In this document: piece by piece, positions 36,046 through 43,654 of the stretch
How positions within the stretch are numbered: the first letter of the stretch is position 1
How the letters are laid out: each line of letters begins with the position of its first letter
Source: Gemmatimonadota bacterium
Lineage (GTDB): Bacteria; Gemmatimonadota; Gemmatimonadetes; Gemmatimonadales; Gemmatimonadaceae
Length of the DNA: 43,654 nt
Assembly (NCBI GenBank): GCA_016871855.1
Contig: VHBQ01000022.1
Location: forward strand, 1-43,654
Direction of reading: 5' to 3'
The notes under the pieces: model-generated
Databases searched by the model: none
What the model was told of the DNA's origin: nothing
The model's input: only the letters and a program-made list of their open reading frames with translations
Made by a program: the position numbers and the translations under genes

Positions 36046-36312
36046 GGTCCGTGCCAAGGATGCGCGCTGGGCCCGCCGCGCGCCACCAACCTGGTGCGTC
36101 CTGCGCTTTCGGCCTCAAAACGGCCGGTAAGGGAAAAGCTGGCAATTCCCGTCCACCGTAGAGGACATCTGCCGACACCGAATTGGGCACGAAAGGGGTC
36201 ACGTGGCATGGCGCGGTTGGCCATCTTTAAGGACGATGACCGGCAGGGCCGCAGCGCGGTGTGGCGAAGCAGCGCCGCGCGCGCCGTGCGTTTTTTTCCG
36301 AGGACCGATTGT

Positions 36313-37647
36313 ATGACCGCCATTGCGACCAAGCCCCCGCGCATCATCACCGAGCTTCCCGGCCCAAAGGCCAAGGCGATCATCGCCCGCGACGCGGACG
36401 TGGTGTCGCCATCCTATCCGCGGGGCGTGCCTTTCGTGATGCACCACGGCAAGGGCGCCGACGCCTGGGACGTGGACGGCAACCGCTTCCTCGACTTCTG
36501 CGGCGGCATCGCGGTGTGCAACACGGGCCACGCCCATCCCGCCGTGGTGCAAGCGATCAAGGACGCGGCCGATCAGTTCCTGCATATCTCCAGCGACTTC
36601 TGGCATGAGAAGTGGGTGCTGCTCGCCGAGCGCATCAACGCCCTGAAGCCTATGGGCAACGAGCCGGTGATGAGCTTCATGTGCCAGAGCGGCGCGGAGG
36701 CCGTGGAGAGTTCACTCAAGCTGGCCCGCTACGTGACCGGACGCACGCGCTTCATCGGCTTCCTCGGCGGCTTCCACGGCCGCACGATGGGCGCGCTGGC
36801 GTTCACGGCCAGCAAGTACACGCAGCAGTCCGGCTTCTTTCCCACGATGCCGGGCGTCACGCACGTGCCGTATCCCAACCCCTTCCGCCCGCTCTTCGCG
36901 GGACAGGACCAGGGCAAGGCTGTGCTCGACTATATCGAGCGCTACCTGTTCCAGAACAACGTGCCGCCCAAGGATGTCGCGGCCATTGTCGTCGAGCCCA
37001 TCCAGGGCGAGGGCGGCTACATCGTGCCGCCTGACGGGTTCCTCGCCGGCCTGCGCGCGCTCTGCGACAAGCACGGCATCCTCCTGGTCTTCGACGAAGT
37101 GCAGGCCGGCATCGGGCGCACGGGCAAGATGTTCGCGTCCCAGCACTGGGGCGTAGTGCCCGACATCATGGCGCTGGCCAAGGGGCTCGGGTCCGGCATC
37201 CCCGTCGGGATGTGCGTGGCCAAGAAGTCCATCATGTCGCAGTGGAAGAAGGGCGCGCACGGCAACACGTACGGCGGCAACCCGGTGGCCGCCGCGTCAG
37301 CGCTCGCCACGCTCGACCTGGTCGAGCACGGCCTGATGCAGAACGCCGCCACCGTCGGCGCGTACTTCATGGATCGACTGCGCGTACTGCAGGCGACGCG
37401 CACGTGCATCGGCGAAGTGCGCGGCAAGGGGCTGATGATCGGGTGCGAGTTCGTGAACCCGGACGGCTCGCCGGCGCAGAAGCTCTGCGACGACATCATC
37501 GTGCGCGCGTACCACCACGGCCTGCTGCTGCTGCCGTGCGGGTTGAGCACGGTGCGCTTTATGCCGCCGCTGCTGATCACCACGGCCGAGGTGGACGAGG
37601 CGATCGAGATGCTCGACGCGGCCATTGGCGAGGCGGCCAGCGCCTAG
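36313..37647 (+). CDS. Class III aminotransferase (acetylornithine/GABA aminotransferase-like)
   Basis: 444-residue fold type I PLP enzyme of class III. PLP contacts: SGAEAVESSLKLARY (phosphate cup), GGFHGRTMGAL, D261 in FDEVQAGIGRTGKMFA, and K290 in ALAKGLGSG as Schiff-base lysine. It fits the family that includes 4-aminobutyrate, acetylornithine and ornithine aminotransferases; which substrate is used cannot be decided, but the neighbourhood (DDAH, amino acid permease) supports an omega-amino acid. GAGGA lies 9 bp before the ATG. A classic intrinsic terminator follows at 37657. The 267 bp upstream of the start contain no recognisable gene. Confidence 0.94.
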   Translation: MTAIATKPPRIITELPGPKAKAIIARDADVVSPSYPRGVPFVMHHGKGADAWDVDGNRFLDFCGGIAVCNTGHAHPAVVQAIKDAADQFLHISSDFWHEKWVLLAERINALKPMGNEPVMSFMCQSGAEAVESSLKLARYVTGRTRFIGFLGGFHGRTMGALAFTASKYTQQSGFFPTMPGVTHVPYPNPFRPLFAGQDQGKAVLDYIERYLFQNNVPPKDVAAIVVEPIQGEGGYIVPPDGFLAGLRALCDKHGILLVFDEVQAGIGRTGKMFASQHWGVVPDIMALAKGLGSGIPVGMCVAKKSIMSQWKKGAHGNTYGGNPVAAASALATLDLVEHGLMQNAATVGAYFMDRLRVLQATRTCIGEVRGKGLMIGCEFVNPDGSPAQKLCDDIIVRAYHHGLLLLPCGLSTVRFMPPLLITTAEVDEAIEMLDAAIGEAASA

Positions 37648-37656
37648 CGAACCGCG

Positions 37657-37686
37657 AAAGGCCCCGGGATCTTTCCCGGGGCCTTT
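37657..37686 (+). terminator. Intrinsic terminator after the class III aminotransferase
   Basis: 13-bp perfect stem AAAGGCCCCGGGA (37657-37669) / TCCCGGGGCCTTT (37674-37686), four-base loop, followed by TTCCTTTT. It is the clearest Rho-independent terminator in the window, and it separates the aminotransferase from the permease transcript beginning at 37711. Confidence 0.92.
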
Positions 37687-37710
37687 TCCTTTTCCCCCAG
37701 CCCCCCACTC

Positions 37711-39051
37711 ATGACTGAAGCGCCCATCGCGCGCCGCAGGATCGGCTTCTGGATGGCGACGGCGCTCGTCGTCGGCAACATCATCGGCTCCGCGATCTTC
37801 ATGTTGCCCGCGAGCCTGGCCCCCTTTGGCTGGAACGCCGTATCGGCGTGGCTGGTGACGCTGGTGGGCGCGCTGTGCCTCGCGTGGGTGTTCGCCGTGC
37901 TGTCCGGGGCCCTCCCAGAGGCCGGCGGCAGCTTTGGATTCATGCAGCGCGGTGTCGGTGCGGAGGCGGCATTCATCGGCGCGTGGGGCTACGTGGTGTC
38001 CATCTGGGCGGCGAACGCCGCCATCACGATGGCGGGGGTGAGCTACCTCACGCGGCTCGTGCCGTGGCTGGGGACGACACCCGGCGCTTCGGTGGGCGTG
38101 GCGCTGGCGGTCATCTGGACGCTGGCGTGGGTGAACCTGCACGGACTACATGCCGCCGGCGGCGTGCAGTCGGTGACCACGGTGATCAAGCTGCTGCCGT
38201 TCGTCGGCGTGATTGGCCTAGCCGTGTGGCGTCTTGGCACAGACGGCATGGCGGCGCTCCCACCACTCGGCGACGGCACCTTCACCCTGGCGGGCACCAC
38301 CGGCGCCGTTGGCCTGACGCTCTACGCGATGACCGGACTCGAGAGCGCCACCGTGCCGGCCGATGCGGTGGAACGGCCGGAGCGCAATGTGCCGCGCGCG
38401 ACAATGGTGGGCACGGCACTCTCCGCGGTGGTGAGTCTCGTCGCCACGTGCGCGGTGGCCCTCATGCTCCCCGCAGCCGCAGTGACGTCTTCGAGCGCGC
38501 CCACCTCTGATTTCATCGCCGCGGCCTTCGGCGGCGGCGCCGGCGTGGTCGTTGCCGCCTGCGCCGTCGTGAGCGCGTTCGGGTGCCTGAACGGTTGGCT
38601 GTTGCTCAGCGGCGAACTGCCCGCGGCGATGGCGAAGGCGGGGACACTGCCCGCGTGGTTTGGCCGCGTGAACGCGCATGGCGCTCCCTCGCGCAGCATC
38701 CTGCTCGGCGCCGTCATTTCCTCAGTGTTGACGCTGCTTGCCGCCACCAAGGTCGGCATCGCGGCCTACAACTTCGCGATTCTCATCGCCACGGCCACGA
38801 ATCTCCTGTTGTACCTCTTCTGTGTGCTGGCCGCGCTGCGCTTCATGTGGGACGGACGCGTGCGGCGATCCGCCGCGCTCGGTGTTGCGTCCGCGCTGGC
38901 GCTCATGTTCGTCGTGTGGGCGTTCCACGGCGCCGGATGGGAAGCGCTCGCGTGGGGGGCGGCGCTCACGGCGGCCGGATGGCCGCTCCATCGTCTTGCG
39001 CGCCGCGCAGCGGCGGGCGCCGTCACTTCGGACGCGGCGCCAACCGGCTGA
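37711..39051 (+). CDS. APC-family amino acid permease (AdiC/basic amino acid antiporter-like)
   Basis: 446-residue membrane protein with about 12 hydrophobic segments. The N-terminus ALVVGNIIGSAIFMLPASLAPFG contains the G-S-A/G-I-F loop of TM1 that binds the substrate carboxylate/amino group in APC transporters, and resembles AdiC/CadB-type antiporters. LYAMTGLESATVPADAVERPERNVPRA is the conserved TM6-7 region of the family. A basic amino acid or amine is a reasonable guess given the DDAH and aminotransferase neighbours, but the substrate is not proven. Its 3' end overlaps the convergent GH1 gene by 29 bp. Confidence 0.92.
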   Translation: MTEAPIARRRIGFWMATALVVGNIIGSAIFMLPASLAPFGWNAVSAWLVTLVGALCLAWVFAVLSGALPEAGGSFGFMQRGVGAEAAFIGAWGYVVSIWAANAAITMAGVSYLTRLVPWLGTTPGASVGVALAVIWTLAWVNLHGLHAAGGVQSVTTVIKLLPFVGVIGLAVWRLGTDGMAALPPLGDGTFTLAGTTGAVGLTLYAMTGLESATVPADAVERPERNVPRATMVGTALSAVVSLVATCAVALMLPAAAVTSSSAPTSDFIAAAFGGGAGVVVAACAVVSAFGCLNGWLLLSGELPAAMAKAGTLPAWFGRVNAHGAPSRSILLGAVISSVLTLLAATKVGIAAYNFAILIATATNLLLYLFCVLAALRFMWDGRVRRSAALGVASALALMFVVWAFHGAGWEALAWGAALTAAGWPLHRLARRAAAGAVTSDAAPTG

Positions 39052-40408
39052 ACTCCTCCGCGCCCGGCGCCGGCGTGCGCGCCAGTGTCTTCAGGTCGAG
39101 GCGGTAGAGCCCGAAGCGCCAGCCGTATCCCTCCGCCCACTCGAAATTGTCCATGAGCGACCAGTGGAAGGCCCCTCGCACGTCCACGCCCTCGTCAATC
39201 GCTTGCTTGACGGCGTACGCGTGCTGCCGGATGAACGCGGGACGATGCGCACCCGTCGAGTCGGCCACGCCATACTCCGTGATCACGATCGGCAAGCGAT
39301 AGCGCTTCCACCCTTCGCGCACCAAACCCAGAAGGCCTTCCGGGAAGATCTCGACCTTGGCGTCACTCACCGTCCCCGGGCCGTTGCCGATCTCCACCAT
39401 GCCCGGTGAGCCGGGGCTGAACGTCACGGTGTTGCGCCGGTAGTAGTTGATGCCCACCCAATCGACGGAGCCTTTCAGCGCCGGCGCCTCGACGTCAAGC
39501 GACGGGAACCCCGGCAGGCTGAACGACTGCCGGCCCTGCCGGATCGACTCATAGAACGACCAGTTGAACCCCTCGGCCACGGTGTTCGACACGAACCACT
39601 CGAGCAGATTCCAGCGGTTCGCCGGTTCGAACCAGATCATGTTCGACGCCAGGCCGATGAAGGCGTCGGCATCGCCGGCGCGCAACGCCGCCGCCGCCGA
39701 TGCGTGCGCTGCGAGCAGACCGGCGAACGCGCGCACGGCCAGCGCGTGGTCCTTCACTCCCGGCGGCCAGTAGCCGGTGACGTAGCCGTTGTACATCTGC
39801 ACCTGCGGCTCGTTCACCGTGCACCACCACTTCACCTGTGGACCGAACCGGCGCGCCGCCTCGGCGGCGAAGCGCCCAAAACGGTCGGGGAAATCCGGTG
39901 CCGTCGCGCCGCCGCGATCCGCGATCCACGCCGGTAGCGTGAAGTGCAGGAGCGTCACCACGGGCTCCTGCCCGGCGGCACGGAGCTGAGCGATCTCGTC
40001 GCCATAGTGAGCCCAGGCCGTCTCGTCCCACTGTCCTTCCACGGGCTCCAGCCGACTCCACTCGAGTGAAAAGCGGTAGGCGGTCGCGCCCAGCGAGCGC
40101 ATCAAGCCGACGTCCTCGGCGACGCGCTCCCAATGCCCGGCCGCGGCGCCGCTTCGATCGCCGTGCGCGATCTTCCCCGCCTGCTGTTCGAACCGCCACC
40201 AGTCGTTGTGGACGTTGCCGCCTTCCACCTGGTGCGCGGCGGTCGCCGTGCCCCAGAGGAACGCGGATGGCCACGCCGGTGTGAACGCCGTCGTCGCCGC
40301 CGCATCAAGCGTGGGACGCGGGTTGGTGCGCTGGAAATAGAGCGCGGCGCCGAGGTAGACGACGGCAAGGGCCGCAAGGACGTAGCCGAGACGACGCATC
40401 CACCGCAT
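39023..40408 (-). CDS. Membrane-anchored GH1 beta-glycosidase
   Basis: 461-residue glycoside hydrolase family 1 enzyme. Residues about 7-24 (LGYVLAALAVVYLGAALY) form an uncleaved anchor or signal. The barrel shows FLWGTATAAHQVEGG, FSLEWSRLEP, acid/base E200 in TVNEPQ, nucleophile E378 in VITEYG (the usual motif is TENG; the Asn position here is Tyr), and HWSLMDNFEWAEGYGWRFGLY. A retaining beta-glucosidase or galactosidase is expected. ATG 40408 has GGGAG 6 bp upstream. It is downstream of the sulfatase on the same strand with a 93-bp gap. Confidence 0.92.
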   Translation of the reverse strand: MRWMRRLGYVLAALAVVYLGAALYFQRTNPRPTLDAAATTAFTPAWPSAFLWGTATAAHQVEGGNVHNDWWRFEQQAGKIAHGDRSGAAAGHWERVAEDVGLMRSLGATAYRFSLEWSRLEPVEGQWDETAWAHYGDEIAQLRAAGQEPVVTLLHFTLPAWIADRGGATAPDFPDRFGRFAAEAARRFGPQVKWWCTVNEPQVQMYNGYVTGYWPPGVKDHALAVRAFAGLLAAHASAAAALRAGDADAFIGLASNMIWFEPANRWNLLEWFVSNTVAEGFNWSFYESIRQGRQSFSLPGFPSLDVEAPALKGSVDWVGINYYRRNTVTFSPGSPGMVEIGNGPGTVSDAKVEIFPEGLLGLVREGWKRYRLPIVITEYGVADSTGAHRPAFIRQHAYAVKQAIDEGVDVRGAFHWSLMDNFEWAEGYGWRFGLYRLDLKTLARTPAPGAEEFSRLAPRPK

Positions 40409-40501
40409 GCGTGACTCCCGAAAGAGGATCACCCGCCGGTTGGCCGCTGCCGCGCCCCCGGCCCGAATCGCCCTGAAGGTCGCGCCTCGTCGTCCGTCGC
40501 G

Positions 40502-41947
40502 CTACGGCGCTCTCGGCAGCGCGGGGTGCGCGGGGCGCCGGTCGGCGCTGTCACGAATGGCCGTCAACCGCAGCACGACTTCCGGCTGGAGCGGCGAGAG
40601 GTCCTTGGTCTCGCCCGGGTCGGCGGTCACGTTGAAGAGCCGCATCGTGTCGCGCATCCAGACGCCCTTCCATCCGCCGAACAGCACGGCCGACTGGTTG
40701 CGGTCCGGCGAGAACCAGACGAAGACATCGCGCGTCTTCACCGCCCCCTTGCCGACGAGCGCCGGGAGCAGTGACCGCCCGTCGATGCCCGTGGGGGCCT
40801 TGAGTCCGGCCGCCTCCACGATCGTGGCGTGCACGTCGGTGAAATCGGCGCGCACCGCCGAGGTGCTGCCGGGGCGAATCTTGCCGGGCCACGCGGCGAT
40901 GCCGGGGACGCGCAAGCCGCCCTCGTACAAGTCGCCCTTGTAGCCGCGATAGCCGAGCGTGCCGTTGAACCAGCGGCCGATCTGGTTTGTCGCGCCGTCG
41001 TTGGCGCCGCGCAGCATCGTGGCGCCGTTGTCCGACAGGAAGATGATCAGCGTGCGCTTGGCGATGCCCAGCGAGTCGAGGAGCGCACGGAGGTGGCCGA
41101 GGTCCTGATCGAGGCGCCAGACCTGCGCAGCATAGCTCTTCTTGGCGGTCGGCCAGGGCCGGTCAGCATAGGGGTCAAGCGACGTGACCTCGAAACCACC
41201 ATCATCCTGCCCGCGGGCGCCCTCGTTGTTGATATGGGGCAGGGTGGTCGCCCAGTACAGGAAGAACGGCTTCTTGGCGTTCGCGCGCACCCACTGAAAC
41301 GCGCGTTCGCCGATCAGGTCCGGTGCGTACGCCGTACGCACCGTCGCGCGTCCGGTGCCCATTCGACCCGGGTTCGGCACGACATTCCCCGTCTTCACCG
41401 AGTCCCGATTGCTCAGCAGGTACTCAGGGAAGTAGTTGTGCGCGTGCCTCTGGTCGCGGAAGCCGAAGAACGCGTCGAAGCCCTGCGCGTTGGGCCAGCT
41501 CTCCGGCTGGCTGTCCCAGCTAAGGCCCCATTTCCCGAAGAGTCCGGTCGCGTACCCCTTGGCCTTCAGTCGTTCCGCGAGGGTGAGGTCGGCTGTCCGC
41601 AGGTAGTCATTGTCATTGTCATCGAGCCGGCAGTGCCCGTTGTGCAGCGCGGTCATCAGCGAACAGCGCGCGGGCCCGCACACGGCGGCGCTCGAGCGCA
41701 TCTCGGCCAGCTTCATTCCCTCGCGCGCCAGTCGGTCGATGTGCGGAGTGAGCAACTCGGTCTGCCCCCACGCCCCGATCTCGCCGATACCCAAGTCGTC
41801 GGCGAGGAAGATGACGATGTTCGGGGGCGGCTCGACCGGACGGGCGGGGGCTCGGCGGGCAGGCGGGCGCTGCTGCGCCCCGCAGATGTCCACCGGACCA
41901 AGAGACATGGCGGCGAACAAGACGGTCAGGAGGAAGTGGCGAGCCAT
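40502..41947 (-). CDS. Type I (formylglycine) arylsulfatase, exported
   Basis: 481-residue sulfatase. Signal peptide about 1-24 (MARHFLLTVLFAAMSLGPVD). Metal-binding ADDLGIGEIG (D50, D51) lies near the start. The maturation motif C90-G-P-A-R94 in AAVCGPARCSLMTA supplies the formylglycine after conversion; the usual S or T between P and R is A here. Further family sites are GKWGL, LPH, and LSDNGA (metal-ligand Asp/Asn). It hydrolyses sulfate esters, perhaps on glycans together with the adjacent GH1 enzyme. No formylglycine-generating enzyme is seen in the window, so maturation must use a gene elsewhere. Confidence 0.94.
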   Translation of the reverse strand: MARHFLLTVLFAAMSLGPVDICGAQQRPPARRAPARPVEPPPNIVIFLADDLGIGEIGAWGQTELLTPHIDRLAREGMKLAEMRSSAAVCGPARCSLMTALHNGHCRLDDNDNDYLRTADLTLAERLKAKGYATGLFGKWGLSWDSQPESWPNAQGFDAFFGFRDQRHAHNYFPEYLLSNRDSVKTGNVVPNPGRMGTGRATVRTAYAPDLIGERAFQWVRANAKKPFFLYWATTLPHINNEGARGQDDGGFEVTSLDPYADRPWPTAKKSYAAQVWRLDQDLGHLRALLDSLGIAKRTLIIFLSDNGATMLRGANDGATNQIGRWFNGTLGYRGYKGDLYEGGLRVPGIAAWPGKIRPGSTSAVRADFTDVHATIVEAAGLKAPTGIDGRSLLPALVGKGAVKTRDVFVWFSPDRNQSAVLFGGWKGVWMRDTMRLFNVTADPGETKDLSPLQPEVVLRLTAIRDSADRRPAHPALPRAP

Positions 41948-42096
41948 TCAAACTCCCACGCTTGAGAGCGGCGAGCATCGGGACCCCAGCGGCCCCCGCG
42001 CGCCGTCGAAACGTAGTCAGGCGTCCACGGAGGCGAAAAGCTCGGCGAGTGGCTAACGTATGCCCAGACCACTGGCCGCCCGCCCCGGGAGACTCG

Positions 42097-42669
42097 ATGA
42101 AGCAACTGTATGCGCTTGCCGTCCTGATCATCACCGCTGCCGTCCTGCCGTCCGTTTCCGACGCACAGGCAGGTCCAGACAAGCTCGTCTTCATCGTCCG
42201 CCACGCCGAGAAGGCGAACGCCACCGATCCGGACGTCTCGCTCAGCGATGCCGGGAGGGCGCGTGCGCGAGCGCTCGAGGCGGCGTTGCGCGACGCCAGC
42301 GTCACCGACGTCCTGGTCACGCCGCGCAAGCGCACGCACGAAACCGCTTCGGCGGTCGTCGCCGCGCGTCAACTCACCGCGCACGTGGTTCCTTTCGGTG
42401 CGAACACCGCAGAGCACGCCGCGCTAGTCGCGGCCGCGGTGCGCGCCGCCACGGGACGCAGCGTACTGGTGGTCGGCCACAGCAACACCGTGACGCACAT
42501 CATCGCCGCCCTGGGCGGACCGCGGCTCCCGGAGTTGTGTGACCCACAGTACGCCGGGCTCTACATCATGCGGGTGCCGGTCGACGGCGCGCCGACGCTC
42601 ATCCGCGCGCAGTATGGCGCCGCAGACCCGCCGGACGCGGCAAACTGCGCGGCGAACTCAATGCGGTAG
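42097..42669 (+). CDS. Exported histidine phosphatase superfamily (SixA/phosphoglycerate mutase-like) protein
   Basis: 190-residue protein with signal peptide (about 1-24, ends SDAQA). The phosphatase motif IVRHAEKAN (R35, H36) supplies the phosphorylated His; T75-P-R77 and H128 in VVGHSNTVTHII complete the pocket. The size and compact fold recall SixA-like or periplasmic phosphatases. Export makes phosphoesters or phosphosugars in the periplasm the likely substrates. ATG 42097 is chosen for GGGAG 5 bp upstream and because it starts the signal peptide; longer in-frame extensions lack one. The next gene starts 45 bp downstream. Confidence 0.9.
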   Translation: MKQLYALAVLIITAAVLPSVSDAQAGPDKLVFIVRHAEKANATDPDVSLSDAGRARARALEAALRDASVTDVLVTPRKRTHETASAVVAARQLTAHVVPFGANTAEHAALVAAAVRAATGRSVLVVGHSNTVTHIIAALGGPRLPELCDPQYAGLYIMRVPVDGAPTLIRAQYGAADPPDAANCAANSMR

Positions 42670-42714
42670 CCTCGCCCCGCTTTCCCCCGCACGACTCCTC
42701 CGCTCACCGCACCC

Positions 42715-43359
42715 ATGCCTCTTCACTCCCTCTTCGACAACAACCGCCGCTGGGCGGAGCGCCTCGCCGCCGAGAACCCGGGCTTCTTTTCCACGTTGCA
42801 GGCGCAGCAAGCCCCGGGGTACCTGTGGATCGGCTGCTCCGACAGCCGCGTGCCGGCCAACGAGATCGTCGGCCTGCTGCCTGGCGAGCTCTTCGTCCAC
42901 CGCAATGTCGCCAACGTGGTCGTGCACACCGACCTCAATTGCCTCTCCGTCGTGCAGTACGCAGTGGACGCGCTGCAGGTGAAGCATGTGATCGTCTGCG
43001 GGCACTACGGATGCGGCGGTGTGCGCGCCGCGCTGGAAGACGCGCGCATGGGGCTCATCGACAACTGGCTGCGCCACGTGCAGGACGTGAAGCAGAGGTA
43101 CGCCCCGCAACTGGCGGCCCTGGACGGCGACGCGCGCCTGCAACGGCTGTGCGAACTCAATGTGGTGGCGCAGGTGCGCAACGTCTGTGAGACAACCATC
43201 ATGCGCGATGCCTGGGCGCGCGGACAGGCGGTCACGGTGCATGGCTGGATCTACGGGCTGTCCGACGGCCGGCTCAAGGACCTCGGCCTCGCGGCGCGCT
43301 CATGGGACGAGTGCGAGGCGCAGGTGGCGACGGTGACCGGGGTCGGTGCGCCGCGCTGA
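42715..43359 (+). CDS. can: Beta-class carbonic anhydrase
   Basis: 214 residues; reversible hydration of CO2 in the cytoplasm. The zinc ligands C41, D43, H97 and C100 appear in WIGCSDSRVPANEI and VCGHYGCGGV, the same arrangement as E. coli Can (C42, D44, H98, C101). The catalytic dyad D43/R45 is kept. The length is close to Can (220). Conserved beta-class segments ELFVHRNVANVV and CELNVVAQVRNV are present. It is on the same strand as the histidine phosphatase, 45 bp apart. Immediately downstream begins the large palindromic element at 43362. Confidence 0.96.
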   Translation: MPLHSLFDNNRRWAERLAAENPGFFSTLQAQQAPGYLWIGCSDSRVPANEIVGLLPGELFVHRNVANVVVHTDLNCLSVVQYAVDALQVKHVIVCGHYGCGGVRAALEDARMGLIDNWLRHVQDVKQRYAPQLAALDGDARLQRLCELNVVAQVRNVCETTIMRDAWARGQAVTVHGWIYGLSDGRLKDLGLAARSWDECEAQVATVTGVGAPR

Positions 43360-43361
43360 GG

Positions 43362-43617
43362 GGGACGAGGGACGGGAACTGCCTTCACGACGGAGCGCAC
43401 GAAGCACGACAACGGCCTCACAGGAGAGCACGGAGATCACGGAGAACGGCGACTACAACACCTGGGGTTAACGACTGAACGCCACGCAGACTTTTGCGTG
43501 GCGTTCGCAGTTCCCCCAGGGTTTACAGTGGCCGTTCTCCGTGATCTCCGTGATCTCCTGTAGAGCAGTTGCGGTGCTCAGTTGCTCCGCGGTGACGCCG
43601 TCCCCGTTCCTCGTCCC
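43362..43617. repeat. 256-bp imperfect palindromic element with terminal and nested inverted repeats
   Basis: Starts 2 bp after the can stop. The ends are 18-bp inverted repeats with two mismatches (43362-43379, GGGACGAGGGACGGGAAC; 43600-43617). Inside, 43420-43450 and 43531-43561 pair over 31 bp with one mismatch. These arms include CACGGAGATCACGGAGAACGG. At the centre, GAACGCCACGCA (43477-43488) and TGCGTGGCGTTC (43495-43506) pair perfectly with a 6-base loop. The intervening parts are also partly complementary, so nearly the whole element can fold into one hairpin. No coding sequence is seen in it. Confidence 0.85.
43477..43506. terminator. Central perfect hairpin of the palindromic element (possible terminator of can)
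   Basis: 12-bp perfect stem, 6-base loop, 117 bp after the can stop. Because it is symmetrical and lacks a following T-run, it may serve as a terminator in either direction, but its position at the centre of the palindrome suggests its structure is primarily part of that element. Confidence 0.4.
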
Positions 43618-43654
43618 TTGCTTGCTACGCCCCCCACCGCGCCCGCCAGCGCCG

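Noticed and set aside
36204-36221. Sigma-54-like TGGCAT...TTGG before the class III aminotransferase
   Set aside because: The spacing between the -24 and -12 elements is about two bases too long and the GC of the -12 element is missing.

Overview
The window is uniformly GC-rich DNA (roughly two thirds G+C by eye), densely packed with short gaps and many 4-bp start/stop overlaps, and reads as ordinary bacterial chromosome. The gene mix (S46 dipeptidyl-peptidase, VPS10/BNR propeller protein, LVIVD-repeat protein, secreted penicillin-acylase relative, SSS symporter with a small membrane partner, membrane-anchored Ser/Thr kinase, DUF305, DUF3224) suggests a Gemmatimonadota member or a similar free-living heterotroph. 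That assignment is an inference from gene content. I recognise no rRNA, tRNA, CRISPR array, prophage or transposase.

Layout. 1-2408: 3' part of an S46 peptidase and a secreted flavin-fold protein. 2395-5050 (minus): lactate-oxidation operon lutABC. 5237-9440: a sugar locus of SSS transporter, 66-residue membrane protein, sugar-isomerase-like TIM barrel and a GH36-like alpha-galactosidase, with a G-rich 25-bp tandem repeat inside it. At about 9427 the galactosidase breaks off and the C-terminal end of an NtrC-type sigma-54 activator begins in another frame, so two truncated genes are joined. 10033-13667: argG, an MBL-fold hydrolase, an alpha/beta hydrolase and rsmD. 13664-18045: secreted serine hydrolase, an Hpt protein overlapping a response regulator-nucleotide cyclase, a lipoprotein and an S51 peptidase.

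18246-26134 is a probable operon of exported proteins: penicillin acylase/acylase family, VPS10-like propeller, DUF305 and LVIVD protein. 26207-27454 encodes a PLP enzyme with a Tat-like N-terminus. 27615-30790 is a tightly spaced operon of TPR protein, membrane Ser/Thr kinase, DUF3224 and LURP-one-related protein. 30851-35257 holds DUF2177, SGNH hydrolase, an ICMT-like membrane methyltransferase, a long exported amidohydrolase and RidA. 35272-39051 is an amino-acid neighbourhood: DDAH-like amidinohydrolase, class III aminotransferase with a classic terminator, and an AdiC-like APC permease. 39023-41947 (minus) carries a type I sulfatase and a membrane-anchored GH1 glycosidase. 42097-43359 holds a histidine phosphatase and a beta-carbonic anhydrase.

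The window closes with a 256-bp intergenic element (43362-43617) that is almost entirely one imperfect palindrome, with terminal and nested inverted repeats. This element, the chimeric galactosidase/NtrC junction, the G-quadruplex repeat and the Hpt/cyclase pair are the observations most worth following up. I do not see a clear, complete, previously undescribed multi-gene system.
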